DNA of 64,000 nt from Nilaparvata lugens (taxonomy: Eukaryota; Arthropoda; Insecta; Hemiptera; Delphacidae): contig NC_052505.1 in NCBI RefSeq assembly GCF_014356525.2, forward strand, positions 51,154,970 through 51,218,969, in the 5' to 3' direction. Of this stretch, positions 10,301-20,595 are shown one piece after another. The notes beneath the pieces are model-generated. The model was not told the origin of the DNA. It searched no databases and saw only the letters and a list, made by a program, of their open reading frames with translations. Made by a program: the position numbers and the translations under genes. Positions within the stretch are counted from its first letter, which is position 1; every line of letters begins with the position of its first letter.

Positions 10301-12520
10301 GCTGGCTTGATAATCAATCAAGAGAAATGTCAGTTCTTGAAGCGAGAGCTACGCTACTTGGGACACATAGTGACGGAGCAAGGACTCAGGACTGATCCTG
10401 AGACGGTGAGAGCGGTAAACGAGTTCCCAACTCCGCAGCGGCTCAGGATGCTCCGGAGTTTCCTGGGGTTGGCGTCCTGGTATAGGAGGTTTGTCCCGAA
10501 TTTTTCGGACCTTGCAACACCTCTTCACCGGTTGCTGAAGGTAGGAGTGAAGTGGCACTGGGGACCAGAAGAGGAGAGAGCTTTCCAAGAGATAAAGGGG
10601 GCTCTCACTAGATCTCCAGTGCTCACATATCCTCACTTTGAACTACCGTTCACGCTCCAGACAGATGCCTCTGAGTATGGACTAGGGTCTGTGCTTACTC
10701 AGGAGGTCGATGGAGGGGAGAAGGTCATCGCCTACGCAAGCAGAGGGCTCAAGGGGGCCGAGCTGAGGTATTCTACCACCGAAAAGGAGTGCCTGGCTGT
10801 GATTTTCGCCCTGAGAAAATTCAAGCCGTACATAGAGGGGTATGAGACTACAGTGATTACTGATCACCAGGCTCTAAAGTGGCTTAGAGCTATCCCTAAC
10901 CCGACAGGAAGGCTAGCAAGGTGGGCCTTAGAGATGCAGCAATACAACTTGGTCATCAAGTATCGAAGAGGGAAGCTAAACGTGGTCCCGGATGCTCTCT
11001 CACGAGCGTTGCCAGGAGGCGACGTGCCGGCAAGTCCACAAGAAGGTCAGGAGGAGCCCACAGGAGCGGTAGCCGCCATCGTCATGGAAGACGACAGATG
11101 GATAAGGAGGATGAAGAACAATCTACTCCATCATCCACAGAAATACCCCGACTATATGGTAAGGGGTGAGGCGTTGTATCGTCACATATGGGCCCGTCAA
11201 CAACCTCCTGATGCGCCGGAGAGTGATGGCTGGAAGCTATGTATTCCGAGAGGTGCTAGGAGGGAGATACTTCAGCAGAGCCACGATGCCCCGACAGCGG
11301 GCCATCAAGGAGTATTCCGGACTTATCACCGGATAGCCTGTCGCTATTATTGGCCGGGCCTGTATGCGGACGTCGCGAAGTATGTGAGGCGCTGTGAGAC
11401 GTGCATGAAGCATAAGGTGGAGCAGCGGCCTCCATACGGACAGATGAACAGCCAGAGGAAGGTGGTGCGACCCTGGGAGACTGTTAGCACCGATATTGTA
11501 GGTCCGTTACCTCGCTCGAAAAGGGGGAATAAATACCTGGTGGTATTTCAGGACCAGTTCACGAAGTGGACGGAAGCTCGGCCGCTAGCTCAGGCAGACA
11601 GCAATGCCGTAGCGCGAGCTTTGAGGGAGCTAGTCGTCACCAAATTTGGGGTGCCGAAGCTGCTTATATGTGACAATGGAACACAGTATACAAGTAGACT
11701 TTTTAAGTCATACTGTAAGGAGAATGGCATCACGTTATTCTACACCCCACCCTACACACCGAGCTGCAACCCTACGGAGAGGGTTAATAGAGTCATGAAG
11801 ACTATGATACAGCTCTATGTGGGCGAGCACCATGCGGATTGGGATCGCTATGTGGAGGAATTTTGTTTCGCCATGAATACAGCAGTGCATGTAGGCACTA
11901 AGTATACTCCTGCCTTCCTCAACTTCGGAAGAGAGTTGAGAGCACCAGGAGATGCTTGTGGTGAGGAGGAAGACGATCCTCGACAGGAGGATGGAGGCAC
12001 GAGTCGAGCAGCCCAGCTGAGGAGGTTGCAAGTACTGAAACGTGCACAGAAACTCGTTTTAGATAATCTAAACGAGGCCTATAATAATACCAGGAGGTAT
12101 TATAATCTTAGGCGAAGACCACTGGAACTAAGGACGGGCCAGTTGGTGTACAAGAGGGATTATCATCTCTCGTCTGGGGTGAACCAGTTTGCAGCTAAGC
12201 TAGCTCCAAAATTTTCTGGGCCTTATGAGGTAGAGAAAATGTTGAGCGCCTCTGTAGTGTTGCTGAAAGGAGCTGCTGGTAAAATGCTGACGGTTCATGT
12301 AAAGGATATAAAAATCTTGCCGCCCCTTCCCGAGGAAGAAGAGGAGGAGGATGTAGAGGACGGCAGCGGAATGCGAGCCGCCCGCGACGGCCGAGAGGAC
12401 AATGATGGAGGAGCCAGTGTGGAGGAGAGCGGTGACGGCAGGAGGAATCGAGTAAGCCGGGTGTCGCTGCCCACTCGGCTGATGGAGTATCGAGGAAGAG
12501 TAATTCAACAGCAGCAGTAA
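7310..12520 (+). CDS. Gag-Pol polyprotein, Ty3/gypsy (1736 aa)
   Basis: Single intact frame; the start is the first ATG after the primer site in the pol frame. Visible order: two SAP-like motifs (about residues 25-65 and 123-160), a gag region, a CCHC zinc knuckle (about 441) followed by a second Cys cluster, and two aspartyl-protease domains each with a DTGAES motif (about 520 and 672) and its own C-terminal hydrophobic-Gly motif (FGMEFL, LGLSHL). Then come reverse transcriptase with YLDD (about 970), RNase H (TDASEYG), an HHCC integrase zinc finger (about 1325) and the DDE core (TDIVG about 1394, CDNGTQY about 1455, ERVNR about 1489). The C-terminus is acidic, then basic. The product would copy the element's RNA and insert the cDNA. 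Fusion of Gag and Pol without a stop and the duplicated protease domain are unusual. No frameshift or missing catalytic residue was found. Confidence 0.95.
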   Translation: MSAEEKCSRAGEDQEAREDSSDPGVSWIYKLHRKEAVDLAAAAGLPTTGTMAELRKVLVDHHRKTAEEASNLNQASNGASTSYHEAEGATSLWPPVEEDHQESSRLGKLPEEASPASDGESCHSWVYRLRSRDAVELLLDSVPTDGTCSELRRALTEQRQRCLTMLPLPPAEETVMQPAPPRSMSAHVDAGPLYHARPALVRPEESSAHQYRPRQAPHSPVRAAAHHTPFMDPGTVCDKVRGWRLSYDGNGDAPSFLERLEELQQAYGLTGEQLFPALPEMLAGRCSLWMRNRRGFWRHWNDFVMDFRSRYYPATYEEDLDAQILGRRQREGEAIDDYVEELQTLMRRRGDCSINHQLQRLYKNLLPRYKLYIREAEIYSVDDLLKLARQYERIESEEKSAQQRQRTVKQEEVRKPVKARPEPEPTTSQRRVEPTPVGPTCWHCKKEGHWRSECPEISLCVGCRKPRPGCTCEKDQKRATDKAAVVRTRNQLQLEPESQFDNRLYTTVEVAGHQYRALLDTGAESNYLSLATFASLEAAGCARRTATERGAILANGTAARLYGKVEINLKVSQEILPTVMTIMEGLSPEFLFGMEFLQEHRVKIDTRTRTAEWEPQLREKSATTTQKAAKARGREVKSGAAPIERQGRCPQPQETRVFMLVHVRDVWLNALVDTGAESSYVSGEAARRLKESGDCQVKPISHQPILVTGEKLPVVEELKLTAEVCSRRVYWRVAVINELESEMILGLSHLRAIQAKLDLRQRRMILPPALVGQVAAVASEREEFEKFLETELIKFRDVPGATHLLVHRIRLKEGAKPFRQRPYPRNPLMQAVINEEVDSMLDQRVIEPSSSPWSSPIVLVKKANGKMRFCIDFRQINALTERDAYPLPNMTGILDRLRNAKYISSIDLKSGYWQVPLEEQSKQLTAFTVPGRGLFQFQMMPFGLHSAGATFQRLLDRVIGPELEPCAFAYLDDVIVLGETMEAHMLNLARVFSRLREAGLIINQEKCQFLKRELRYLGHIVTEQGLRTDPETVRAVNEFPTPQRLRMLRSFLGLASWYRRFVPNFSDLATPLHRLLKVGVKWHWGPEEERAFQEIKGALTRSPVLTYPHFELPFTLQTDASEYGLGSVLTQEVDGGEKVIAYASRGLKGAELRYSTTEKECLAVIFALRKFKPYIEGYETTVITDHQALKWLRAIPNPTGRLARWALEMQQYNLVIKYRRGKLNVVPDALSRALPGGDVPASPQEGQEEPTGAVAAIVMEDDRWIRRMKNNLLHHPQKYPDYMVRGEALYRHIWARQQPPDAPESDGWKLCIPRGARREILQQSHDAPTAGHQGVFRTYHRIACRYYWPGLYADVAKYVRRCETCMKHKVEQRPPYGQMNSQRKVVRPWETVSTDIVGPLPRSKRGNKYLVVFQDQFTKWTEARPLAQADSNAVARALRELVVTKFGVPKLLICDNGTQYTSRLFKSYCKENGITLFYTPPYTPSCNPTERVNRVMKTMIQLYVGEHHADWDRYVEEFCFAMNTAVHVGTKYTPAFLNFGRELRAPGDACGEEEDDPRQEDGGTSRAAQLRRLQVLKRAQKLVLDNLNEAYNNTRRYYNLRRRPLELRTGQLVYKRDYHLSSGVNQFAAKLAPKFSGPYEVEKMLSASVVLLKGAAGKMLTVHVKDIKILPPLPEEEEEEDVEDGSGMRAARDGREDNDGGASVEESGDGRRNRVSRVSLPTRLMEYRGRVIQQQQ

Positions 12521-14348
12521 GGTGAGTGACCAGGAGGAGAAATAATACCTAAAATTTGGAGGAAAATATATTTGGAAATATAGCCCGTTTATTTATGGGG
12601 TTTGAGATAATTGATAGCATTGGAATAGTTGAAACTGGCCTGATATTGGAGCATGAAATAATTATTTCTCGATTCAGAGAAATATGTGAACATTAGGCCT
12701 ATATTTAAAGGTAGCATTCATAATAATTTTCTTTCGAGTAAATGGTCCTGTTTTAACAGAGTCGAAATTAAGCTGAGTGGCAACTCAACCATCCTAGTTC
12801 AATTAAAACAGATAAGCGGTTTCTAGGCTTTTTCTGTAAAGTCGAAGAATTATTGTTGCTTTTATTTTCATCTCCAACTATATCGCCATCTTATTGTCTC
12901 AGAGCTCTTAATCCAATTCCCCTTGCCAAGCACGGGTCAAAGAGATGGAATTTGAATTATTTCATTTATCATGTTGTCGTCCACAATTTGTGAACTGTAT
13001 AACGATAATTAACATTGGAGGAAATTAATTGTCAGATTTTTTCTGAATAATATTATTTGTCCATGAGGTTTTGGATTGAATATTTATTTTGATCATAAAA
13101 TAAAGCCGGCGATAATTGCCTGGGTCCGTGGTAATTAATGTATTACAATACAGAAATAACAGGAGTTATTTTTCTGTGGATAGAAGTATATTATGTAGCA
13201 ACCGATTATTCATGGTATTTGAATAAGTTGCGTGTGATTAGGCAACCGATTATTCATGGTATTTGAATAAGTTGCGTGTGATTAGGCAACCGATTATTCA
13301 TGGAATTTGAATAAGTTGTGTGTAATTCGGCAACCGATTATTCATGGTATTTGAGTAAGTTGCATGTAATTAGGCAACCGATTATTCATGGCATTTGAAT
13401 AAGTTGCGTGTGATTGTAAGTCATAGAATACTACAATCGTTTTTGTTGGTTTCAAATTTTGATCAATCTCTCTCCAATATTTTATTGAAAATGAAAATAT
13501 CCATAAAGTGATTTTACTGAAATAAAATCTTCATTATTTCATTATTTCAAATTCATCTCGTTTTGAAAGAAACTGGAGCTGTATTGGTATTACAGTAGTC
13601 TATGCTTTATTGTGCTATTGTTTTAATTGTGATTTAGTCACGTTCAGTAGACAGGTCCGAGTTTCCCACGGCCTGTGCTTGTAGACATTTTCTCTGGCTA
13701 TATTTCTATCTTCAATAATATAATTCTAATAAGGAATTTTATGAGAAAAGGCTTGTCATCATCTCATACAGGAATTGGCATCGAGAAACAGCATTTTTCC
13801 TATTATACCGTTCTGCCAGTTGAATCTGAATTTCAGTGCTACGTGCCTGTTGAGCGGTCGACGCATAGCGATAAGATAAAATAATCAATTTATTTTGTCT
13901 ACTAAACAGTTTATTCTCGTCCGATCCTGCATTGTTTTTCATTTTATGCAATCTAATAATTCCCGTTTATTCCTTTTTTTCCCCGTTTATGGTTGCTTTT
14001 CAAACTTCACTTAGTCAGTCCGTTGTGAGCTACCGAGTAGGCAACATCGGGTGACAGGCTATAGTAAAGCGACCTTATTACTAGTGACTTTTTGATTTGC
14101 ATCTTTATTTCTTTCATCATTTTTTTACTTCAAATAACATCTCCGAGTTCTAGTTCTTTTTTTTTGGTGCTTTTTCTGGAGTTTTGAGACTTGTGTTTTT
14201 TTTTATCTCCAAACTTGGTCAACGCCATCATCAACTGCTCTCTTTTAACATCACTCATCACCACTTCTTATCTTCCTCCCTGTCTACGTCTTCGAGTCCT
14301 CTCAACGACCACTTCTTTTTTTTTTTTTTAAAAAAAAAAGAGGAGAAA
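12521..14348 (+). other. Internal non-coding spacer of the retrotransposon
   Basis: About 1.8 kb of AT-rich sequence between pol and the accessory ORF, without a convincing reading frame. It contains the 44-bp repeat array listed separately. It ends in a T13-A10 snap-back (about 14318-14340) just before the accessory ATG, which could form a hairpin in RNA. An intron or untranslated leader for the accessory ORF is possible, but I cannot define splice sites with confidence. Confidence 0.6.
13198..13417 (+). repeat. 44-bp tandem repeat, five copies
   Basis: Five near-identical units starting with CAACCGATTATTCATGG and ending in a GTGATTAGG-like sequence, spaced about 44 bp. Each unit contains ATTCATGGTATTTGAAT, an imperfect palindrome. 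The array lies in the spacer between pol and the accessory ORF. No function is evident. Confidence 0.9.
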
Positions 14349-15530
14349 ATGCCATCTTTCCGGGCCTGCTTTACGGATCAGGTGTTGCGGGAGATGGAGC
14401 GGCTGTCGATGACCGAGAAGGCGAGGTTCACGCCTTTCCAGGCGTTGCGCACCCGACACGCGAACCGAACCCCTGAAGGACTTCGGGAGGTGTTGAGGAA
14501 CTTAAAGAGAGACACTCTTCTCGGGTTTCCTCTAATTCGGGGGGGAGGTATTGCCCTGGCAGTGGTGAACAGGAAAGAGGCTACTACCACCATCTTAGAC
14601 CCCGGCCACAAGACTTCGGCAGACGATTATGAGGCCATCCATGCCATCATGGCCAAGTATTGCCAGGTGAAGAGACTGCGCCGCATCACCGGATGGGAGG
14701 TGCAGTGTTTCCAACACAACCGGGAAGGCCTCACCCGGTGGCAATCGGAGCGTATTATAGGTCAACAGCTACTCCGGCTCCTCCAGCAGCGGACTCCGCC
14801 GGTAGATAGCATGGTAGAGGCTGCCTCCAGGGAGCTGTTCGAGGAGTTCCCCGCTCTGCGGACGAGCCGCGACCGCAACATCGTAGTCACGGTGACCCAG
14901 CCTGCTCACCAACCTCTTCCTAGTCCGGTTCGGGCCGACACTCCACTGCCATCGTCCTCTACAGTCGCTGATACCCCTATGGAGGTCCCAGAGGTCCCCA
15001 CGGAAGATGAAGATGCCTTACTCGAGGGAGGAGGCGGGGGCTTCTCAATCTCACCCGCATACGGGACCTCTGAGGAGGCTGTCCGCCCCGCGACCCCTCC
15101 TTTCGCCGTAACAACGACTGCGACCCCGACTGCCCCTACCCCAGTTTGGGTGCGAGAAAGGGGACTCACTGAGGCTTGGGGAGCAGCCTCCACCGAACCC
15201 CGCGAACTTCCAGGGGGTTCCAGCTGCTTCCCTGTTACCAGCAGCCAGCCATTGTCACCCCCCCGTCCCGCCGCTACCGTCCACCTAGACGAATCCGAGG
15301 TCTTCGAACTCTCCTCTGAGGACGAAGAGGAAGACTCATCATTGCCGCCGGCAGTTCGCCTATCTACCACCGACTGCGGACGAGGCCTTGCCCTAATCAC
15401 CATTGGGGATCGGCCTACGGTGAGGAAGGTCACCCACCAATCCTTCCGCCCCGGAAGGCGCCCTCGCGCCGGCCATCCGAGGATCCGAGTGCGCCTCCCG
15501 GACGGTCAACGGGCTTGGGTCAAGCTGTAG
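14349..15530 (+). CDS. Accessory protein of the Ty3/gypsy element, unknown function (393 aa)
   Basis: I do not recognise this protein. It sits where env would lie but has no signal peptide, transmembrane segment or fusion-like stretch, so it is not an envelope. The start is the ATG following GAGGAGAAA at 14341. An ordered N-terminal part (about residues 1-155, helical, Leu/Arg-rich) is followed by a Pro/Ser/Thr-rich low-complexity region, Gly-rich and acidic runs (EDEEEDSS near residue 325) and an Arg-rich tail (PGRRPRAGHPRIRVR). Codon use is GC-rich like gag-pol, unlike the AT-rich surroundings. The acidic patch plus basic tail would fit a nucleic-acid-binding or nuclear accessory protein, but that is inference. 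It stops just before the 69-bp array. Confidence 0.75.
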   Translation: MPSFRACFTDQVLREMERLSMTEKARFTPFQALRTRHANRTPEGLREVLRNLKRDTLLGFPLIRGGGIALAVVNRKEATTTILDPGHKTSADDYEAIHAIMAKYCQVKRLRRITGWEVQCFQHNREGLTRWQSERIIGQQLLRLLQQRTPPVDSMVEAASRELFEEFPALRTSRDRNIVVTVTQPAHQPLPSPVRADTPLPSSSTVADTPMEVPEVPTEDEDALLEGGGGGFSISPAYGTSEEAVRPATPPFAVTTTATPTAPTPVWVRERGLTEAWGAASTEPRELPGGSSCFPVTSSQPLSPPRPAATVHLDESEVFELSSEDEEEDSSLPPAVRLSTTDCGRGLALITIGDRPTVRKVTHQSFRPGRRPRAGHPRIRVRLPDGQRAWVKL

Positions 15531-15550
15531 GTGAGTAGTCACGGAACTTA

Positions 15551-16234
15551 GGCAGTGTGAAAACACGGCCATGCAGGGCGAAAGCCTGGCACATGCAGTG
15601 CGCAAGCACGGCGAAGCAAGGCAGTGTGAGAACACGGCCACGCAGGGCGAAAGCCCGGCACATGCAGTGCGCAAGCACGGCGGAGCAAGGCAGTGTGAGA
15701 ACACGGCCATGCAGGGCGAAAGCCCGGCACATACAGTGCGCAAGCACGGCGAAGCAAGGCAGTGTGAGAACACGGCCATGCAGGGCGAAAGCCCGGCACA
15801 TGCAGTGCGCAAGCACGGCGGAGCAAGGCAGTGTGAGAACACGGCCATGCAGGGCGAAAGCCCGGCACATACAGTGCGCAAGCACGGCGAAGCAAGGCAG
15901 TGTGAGAACACGGCCATGCAGGGCGAAAGCCCGGCACATGCAGTGCGCAAGCACGGCGAAGCAAGGCAGTGTGAAAACACGGCCATGCAGGGCGAAAGCC
16001 CGGCACATGCAGTGCGCAAGCACGGCGAAGCAAGGCAGTGTGAAAACACGGCCATGCAGGGCGAAAGCCCGGCACATGCAGTGTGCAAGCACGGCGAAGC
16101 AAGGCAGTGTGAAAACACGGCCATGCAGGGCGAAAGCCCGGCACATGCAGTGCGCAAGCACGGCGAAGCAAGGCAGTGTGAAAACACGGCCATGCAGGGC
16201 GAAAGCCCGGCACATGCAGTGCGCAAGCACGGCG
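15551..16234 (+). repeat. 69-bp tandem array, about ten copies
   Basis: Units such as GGCAGTGTGAAAACACGG + CCATGCAGGGCGAAAGCC + CGGCACATGCAGTGCGCAAG + CACGGCGAAGCAA repeat with a 69-bp period. Because 69 is divisible by three, every frame stays open on both strands, giving long repetitive reading frames that I regard as non-genic. Each unit holds three short inverted repeats (GTGTGAAAACAC, GGGCGAAAGCCC, GTGCGCAAGCAC), so the RNA would be a chain of small hairpins. Confidence 0.95.
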
Positions 16235-18380
16235 TCCTCGGCAGTGTGGAAACACGGCAACTCTGCAGTGCGGGAGCACGGCGTCCTTTTCGCGATGCGA
16301 AAGCATAGCGTTCCTGGCAGTGCGGAAGCACGGCGCCCCGGGCAGTGCGAAAGCACGGCGTTCCTTTTGCAGTGCGCAAGCACCGCGTCCTTATTTTTGC
16401 AGTGCGAGAGCACGGCGACTCATTGCAGTGCGGAAGCACGGCGTTTCCCTTGCAATGTTATTTAGGTTCTCAGAACCTGTCGGAGGTATTGTTTACCTCG
16501 TTTTTTGTGTTACCCGCCCCTCCTGGCAGTGCGAGAGCACCGCGACTCTCATCTGCAGTGCGGAAGCACGGCGTCCTCGGCAGTGTGGAAACACGGCAAC
16601 TCTGCAGTGCGGGAGCACGGCGTCCTTTTCGCGATGCGAAAGCATAGCGTTCCTGGCAGTGCGGAAGCACGGCGCCCCGGGCAGTGCGAAAGCACGGCGT
16701 TCCTTTTGCAGTGCGCAAGCACCGCGTCCTTATTTTTGCAGTGCGAGAGCACGGCGACTCATTGCAGTGCGGAAGCACGGCGTTTCCCTTGCAATGTTAT
16801 TTAGGTTCTCAGAACCTGTCGGAGGTATTGTTTACCTCGTTTTTTGTGTTACCCGCCCCTCCTGGCAGTGCGAGAGCACCGCGACTCTCATCTGCAGTGC
16901 GGAAGCACGGCGTCCTCGGCAGTGTGGAAACACGGCAACTCTGCAGTGCGGGAGCACGGCGTCCTTTTCGCGATGCGAAAGCATAGCGTTCCTGGCAGTG
17001 CGGAAGCACGGCGCCCCGGGCAGTGCGAAAGCACGGCGTTCCTTTTGCAGTGCGCAAGCACCGCGTCCTTATTTTTGCAGTGCGAGAGCACGGCGACTCA
17101 TTGCAGTGCGGAAGCACGGCGTTTCCCTTGCAATGTTATTTAGGTTCTCAGAACCTGTCGGAGGTATTGTTCACCTCGTTTTTTGTGTTACCCGCCCCTC
17201 CTGGCAGTGCGAGAGCACCGCGACTCTCATCTGCAGTGCGGAAGCACGGCGTCCTCGGCAGTGTGGAAACACGGCAACTCTGCAGTGCGGGAGCACTGCG
17301 TCCTTTTTCGCGATGCGAAAGCATAGCGTTCCTGGCAGTGTGACACGGTGCTCCCCGGCAGTGCGAAAGCACGGCGCTCTCACCTGCAGTGCGGAAGCAT
17401 GGCGTCCTGGGCAGTGCGGAAGCACGGCGACTCGGCAGTGCGAAAGCACCGCGTCCTTATTTTTGCAGTGCGAGAGCACGGCGACTCTTTGCAGTGCGGA
17501 AGCACGGCGTTTCCCTTGCAATGCTACTTAGGCTCTCAGAACCTGTCTGAGGTGTTGTTCACCTCATTTTTTGTGTTACCCGCCCCTCCTGGCAGTGCGA
17601 GAGCATGGCGCTCTCATCTGCAGTGCGGAAGCACGGCGTCCTCGGCAGTGTGGAAACACGGCAACTCTGCAGTGCGGGAGCACGGCGTCCTTTTCGCGAT
17701 GCGAAAGCATGGTGTTCCTGGCAGTGCGGGAGCACGGCGCCCCGGGCAGTGCGAAAGCACGGCGTTCCTTTTGCAGTGCGAAAGCACCGCGTCCTTATTT
17801 TTGCAGTGCGAGAGCACGGCGACTCATTGCAGTGCGGAAGCACGGCGTTTCCCTTGCAATGCTACTTAGGTTCTCAGAACCGGTCTGAGGTGTTGTTCAC
17901 CTCGTTTTTTGTGTTACCCGCCCCTCCTGGCAGTGCGAGAGCACCGCGACTCTCATCTGCAGTGCGAAAGCACTGCGTCCTTATTTTTGCAGTGCGAAAA
18001 CACGGCGCTTCTTGCAGTGCGAAAGCACGGCGTCCCCCATCGCAGTGCGGAAGCACGGCGGCCTCTTGCAGTGTGCAAACACGGCGTACCCCATTGCAGT
18101 GCGGAATCACGGCGGTCCTTTGCAGTGCGAAAGCACGGCGCTTCTTGCAGTGCGAAAGCACGGCGTCCCCCATTGCAGTGAGGAGGCACGGCGGCCTCTT
18201 GCAGTGTGCAAACACGGCGTCCCCCATTGCAGTGCGGAAGCACGGCGGTCCTTTGCAGTGCGAAAGCACGGCGCTTCTTGCAGTGCGGAAGCACGGCGTC
18301 CCCCATCGCAGTGCGGAAGCATGGCGGTCTTTTGCAGTGTGCGAACATGGCGTCTCAACGCAGTGCAAAAGCACGGCGCA
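16235..18380 (+). repeat. Hairpin-motif array CAGTGCG-(A/G)AAGCACGGCG with 339-bp higher-order units
   Basis: Dozens of copies of an 18-bp core, CAGTGCGGAAGCACGGCG, separated by short variable linkers (about 5-15 bp). The core is a palindrome with a GTGC/GCAC stem and a GGAA/GAAA-type loop. Between about 16250 and 17550 the array is organised in higher-order units of 339 bp that include a non-array segment (TTAGGTTCTCAGAACCTGTC, itself palindromic). The same core occurs once in each LTR (about 7037 and 20361). The open frames across this region reflect the repeat periodicity rather than genes. Confidence 0.93.
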
Positions 18381-18645
18381 GATCTTCAAGATCTTCTCTG
18401 AAGCTAGGCCTAGGATCTGGCCGGGTAGCTTGCTCATTTCTTCGGATGGTGCCGACGCATCACCACCGGTTGGCAAGGAACCAACCTGGCGCCCAGTTTA
18501 TGTTCGGTCTATGTTGACCGGCGGAGAGGCGGCAGAATGTACTCAGGCATTTGGGACATTCTGTCTGCCGTTTACCCCTTCCATCCTCACCCCCCTCTCT
18601 CCTCCCCCTCTCTTTCCCCCCCCTTCCCTTAGTAGGAACAGTGTG
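18381..18645 (+). other. Region before the 3' LTR with pyrimidine-rich tract
   Basis: Unique sequence followed by a long C/T-rich run (about 18574-18630) just before the 3' LTR. A conventional purine-rich polypurine tract is not obvious; only the short AGTAGGAACAGTG adjoins the LTR. The plus-strand priming site is therefore not identified. Confidence 0.5.
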
Positions 18646-20586
18646 TCACGATGTATATCGTAACTAGAGAAAGGAATTGAATTTAGGGCTCATTTATTCG
18701 ACGCTCGGCTATCTTTCATAGAATCTGAGGGGTCAACGTTCAAGCCAGCCACTGGCCTACCGCTCAGCGATGCTGCGCATCCTCTCTCCCCTCCCTCTCG
18801 GCCACTGAGGGAGGCTCGAGAAAGGCCAGCAGGAGGCAGTCGAGTTCGGAGAGCCAAGTCGAGCGGTCGAGAGAGGTGAGAAGGAAGCAGCGAGCAGCTA
18901 GCAACGTCACAGTACGCCTTGTACTAAGTGAACTCCGATTTCTTCAGCGACCGGGAGTTGTGTCGAGGCTAAAGTCGATTAGCCTCTCACACCGTGAACT
19001 CCACTGCTCTACACTCGTTTGGGCGAGTGTTGAACGACATTTAACCTGTTTAGACGACGGGTTGCCAGTTTTGACCAACGACAACACGTCAGGTTTGGTC
19101 GAAACCTGACTCCCCATTGGTAGGCCACCAGTGGGACATCGAGGCGAGAAAGGACATCCGGGAAGGTGTGGAAAAGCCTTTCCCGCAACTCCGCAGCCGA
19201 TCCGGACCCCAGGAGGACAGCTGGTGCCCGGCAAGTAGGACTTAGGAAAGTCCAGAGTGCTGGCCGCCGCAGCGCACTAGTCCAGTGCGGGATCGCAAGA
19301 GGACATCCGGGAAGGTGTGGAAAAGCCTTTCCCGCAACTCCGCGGCCGATCCGGACCCCAGGAGGACAGCTGGTGCCCGGCAAGTAGGACTTAGGAAAGT
19401 CCAGGGTGCTGGCCACCGCAGCGCACTAGTCCAGTGCGGGATCGCAAGAGGACATCCGGGAAGGTGTGGAAAAGCCTTTCCCGCAACTCCGCGGCCGATC
19501 CGGACCCCAGGAGGACAGCTGGTGCCGGCAAGTAGGACTTAGGAAAGTCCAGAGTGCTGGCCGCCGCAGCGCACTAGTCCAGTGCGGGATCGCAAGAGGA
19601 CATCCGGGAAGGTGTGGAAAGGCCTTTCCCGCAACTCCGCGGCCGATCCGGACCCCAGGAGGACAGCTGGTGCCCGGCAAGTAGGACTTAGGAAAGTCCA
19701 GAGTGCTGGCCGCCGCAGCGCACTAGTCCAGTGCGGGATTGCAAGAGAACATCCGGGAAGGTGTGGAAAAGCCTTTCCCGCAACTCCGCGGCCGATCCGG
19801 ACCCCAGGAAGACAGCTGGTGCCCGGCAAGTAGGACTTAGGAAAGTCCAGAGTGCTGGCCGCCGCAGCGCACTAGTCCAGTGCGGGATCGCAAGAGGACG
19901 TCCGGGAAGGTGAGGAAAAGCCTTTCCCGCAACTCCGCGGCCGATCCGGACCCCAGGAGGACAGCTGGTGCCCGGCAAGTAGGACCTAGGAAAGTCCAGA
20001 GTGCTGGCCGCCGCAGCGCACTAGTCCAGTGCGGGATCGCAAGAGGACGTCCGGAAGGTGAGGAAAAGCCTTTCCCGCAACTCCGCGGCCGATCCGGACC
20101 CCAGGAGGACAGCTGGTGCCCGGCAAGTAGGACTAGGAAAGTCCAGAGCGCGGGCCGCCGCAGCGCACTAAACCAGTGCGGAACCGGAAGAGGACCTCTG
20201 GGAAGGCCAGGGAAAGCCTTTACCAGAGCTCCGCAACCATCCCGGACCCCGGGAAGACACCCGGTGCCCAAGGACTAGGACTTAGTCCCGACACGAAACC
20301 CTTTCTCACGACTAACACCGTAAGGTTCCTGTTCCCTTCTTTCCGCGACCAACCTTGTTTGGCAGTGCGAAAGCACGGCCCCTCTTTCCTAAAAGAGGGA
20401 AACATTTCTCCAAAGCACTCAAAACCCTGTTTCAACCCCCAACCCGAGCGAGGGTGATTGACGGACGCCCCACCGAGACTCCCGTCCCCTGCCGCGGCCC
20501 TCCCCAGTCGCCGACTGAGTTTAGCCGGCCCAGAGCGACACTGGGAACTCTGATAGAGACAGGTGTGGGCAATAATCTACTCAGAA
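18646..20586 (+). repeat. 3' LTR of the giant Ty3/gypsy element
   Basis: Direct repeat of 5469-7262, longer by about one 149-bp unit, with scattered substitutions and small deletions. It ends at ACTCAGAA and is followed at once by TA repeats. Confidence 0.93.
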
Positions 20587-20595
20587 TATATATAT

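Larger units (their letters stand above)
5469..20586 (+). mobile_element. Complete giant Ty3/gypsy LTR retrotransposon (15.1 kb)
   Basis: Two long direct repeats (5469-7262 and 18646-20586) flank a single long Gag-Pol frame with the Ty3/gypsy order protease, reverse transcriptase, RNase H, integrase. Between pol and the 3' LTR there is a 1.8-kb spacer, an accessory ORF and about 2.8 kb of tandem arrays. The LTRs differ by scattered substitutions and by copy number of an internal 149-bp repeat, and all frames are open, which suggests a fairly young insertion. At about 15 kb it is far longer than the usual 5-8 kb of the group; LTR length and internal arrays account for the excess. Confidence 0.95.

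Noticed and set aside
14349..15530. Envelope gene of an errantivirus-like element
   Set aside because: No signal peptide, transmembrane helix, furin-type site or fusion-like segment.
16235..18380. CRISPR-like array
   Set aside because: The core is repeated with short irregular linkers and higher-order duplication, lies inside a eukaryotic LTR element, and has no cas genes or uniform spacers.
15393..18663. Long overlapping open frames on both strands across the arrays (up to about 400 codons)
   Set aside because: They follow the 69-bp and 339-bp repeat periods, both multiples of three, appear in several frames at once and have repeat-driven composition. They are by-products of tandem repeats.
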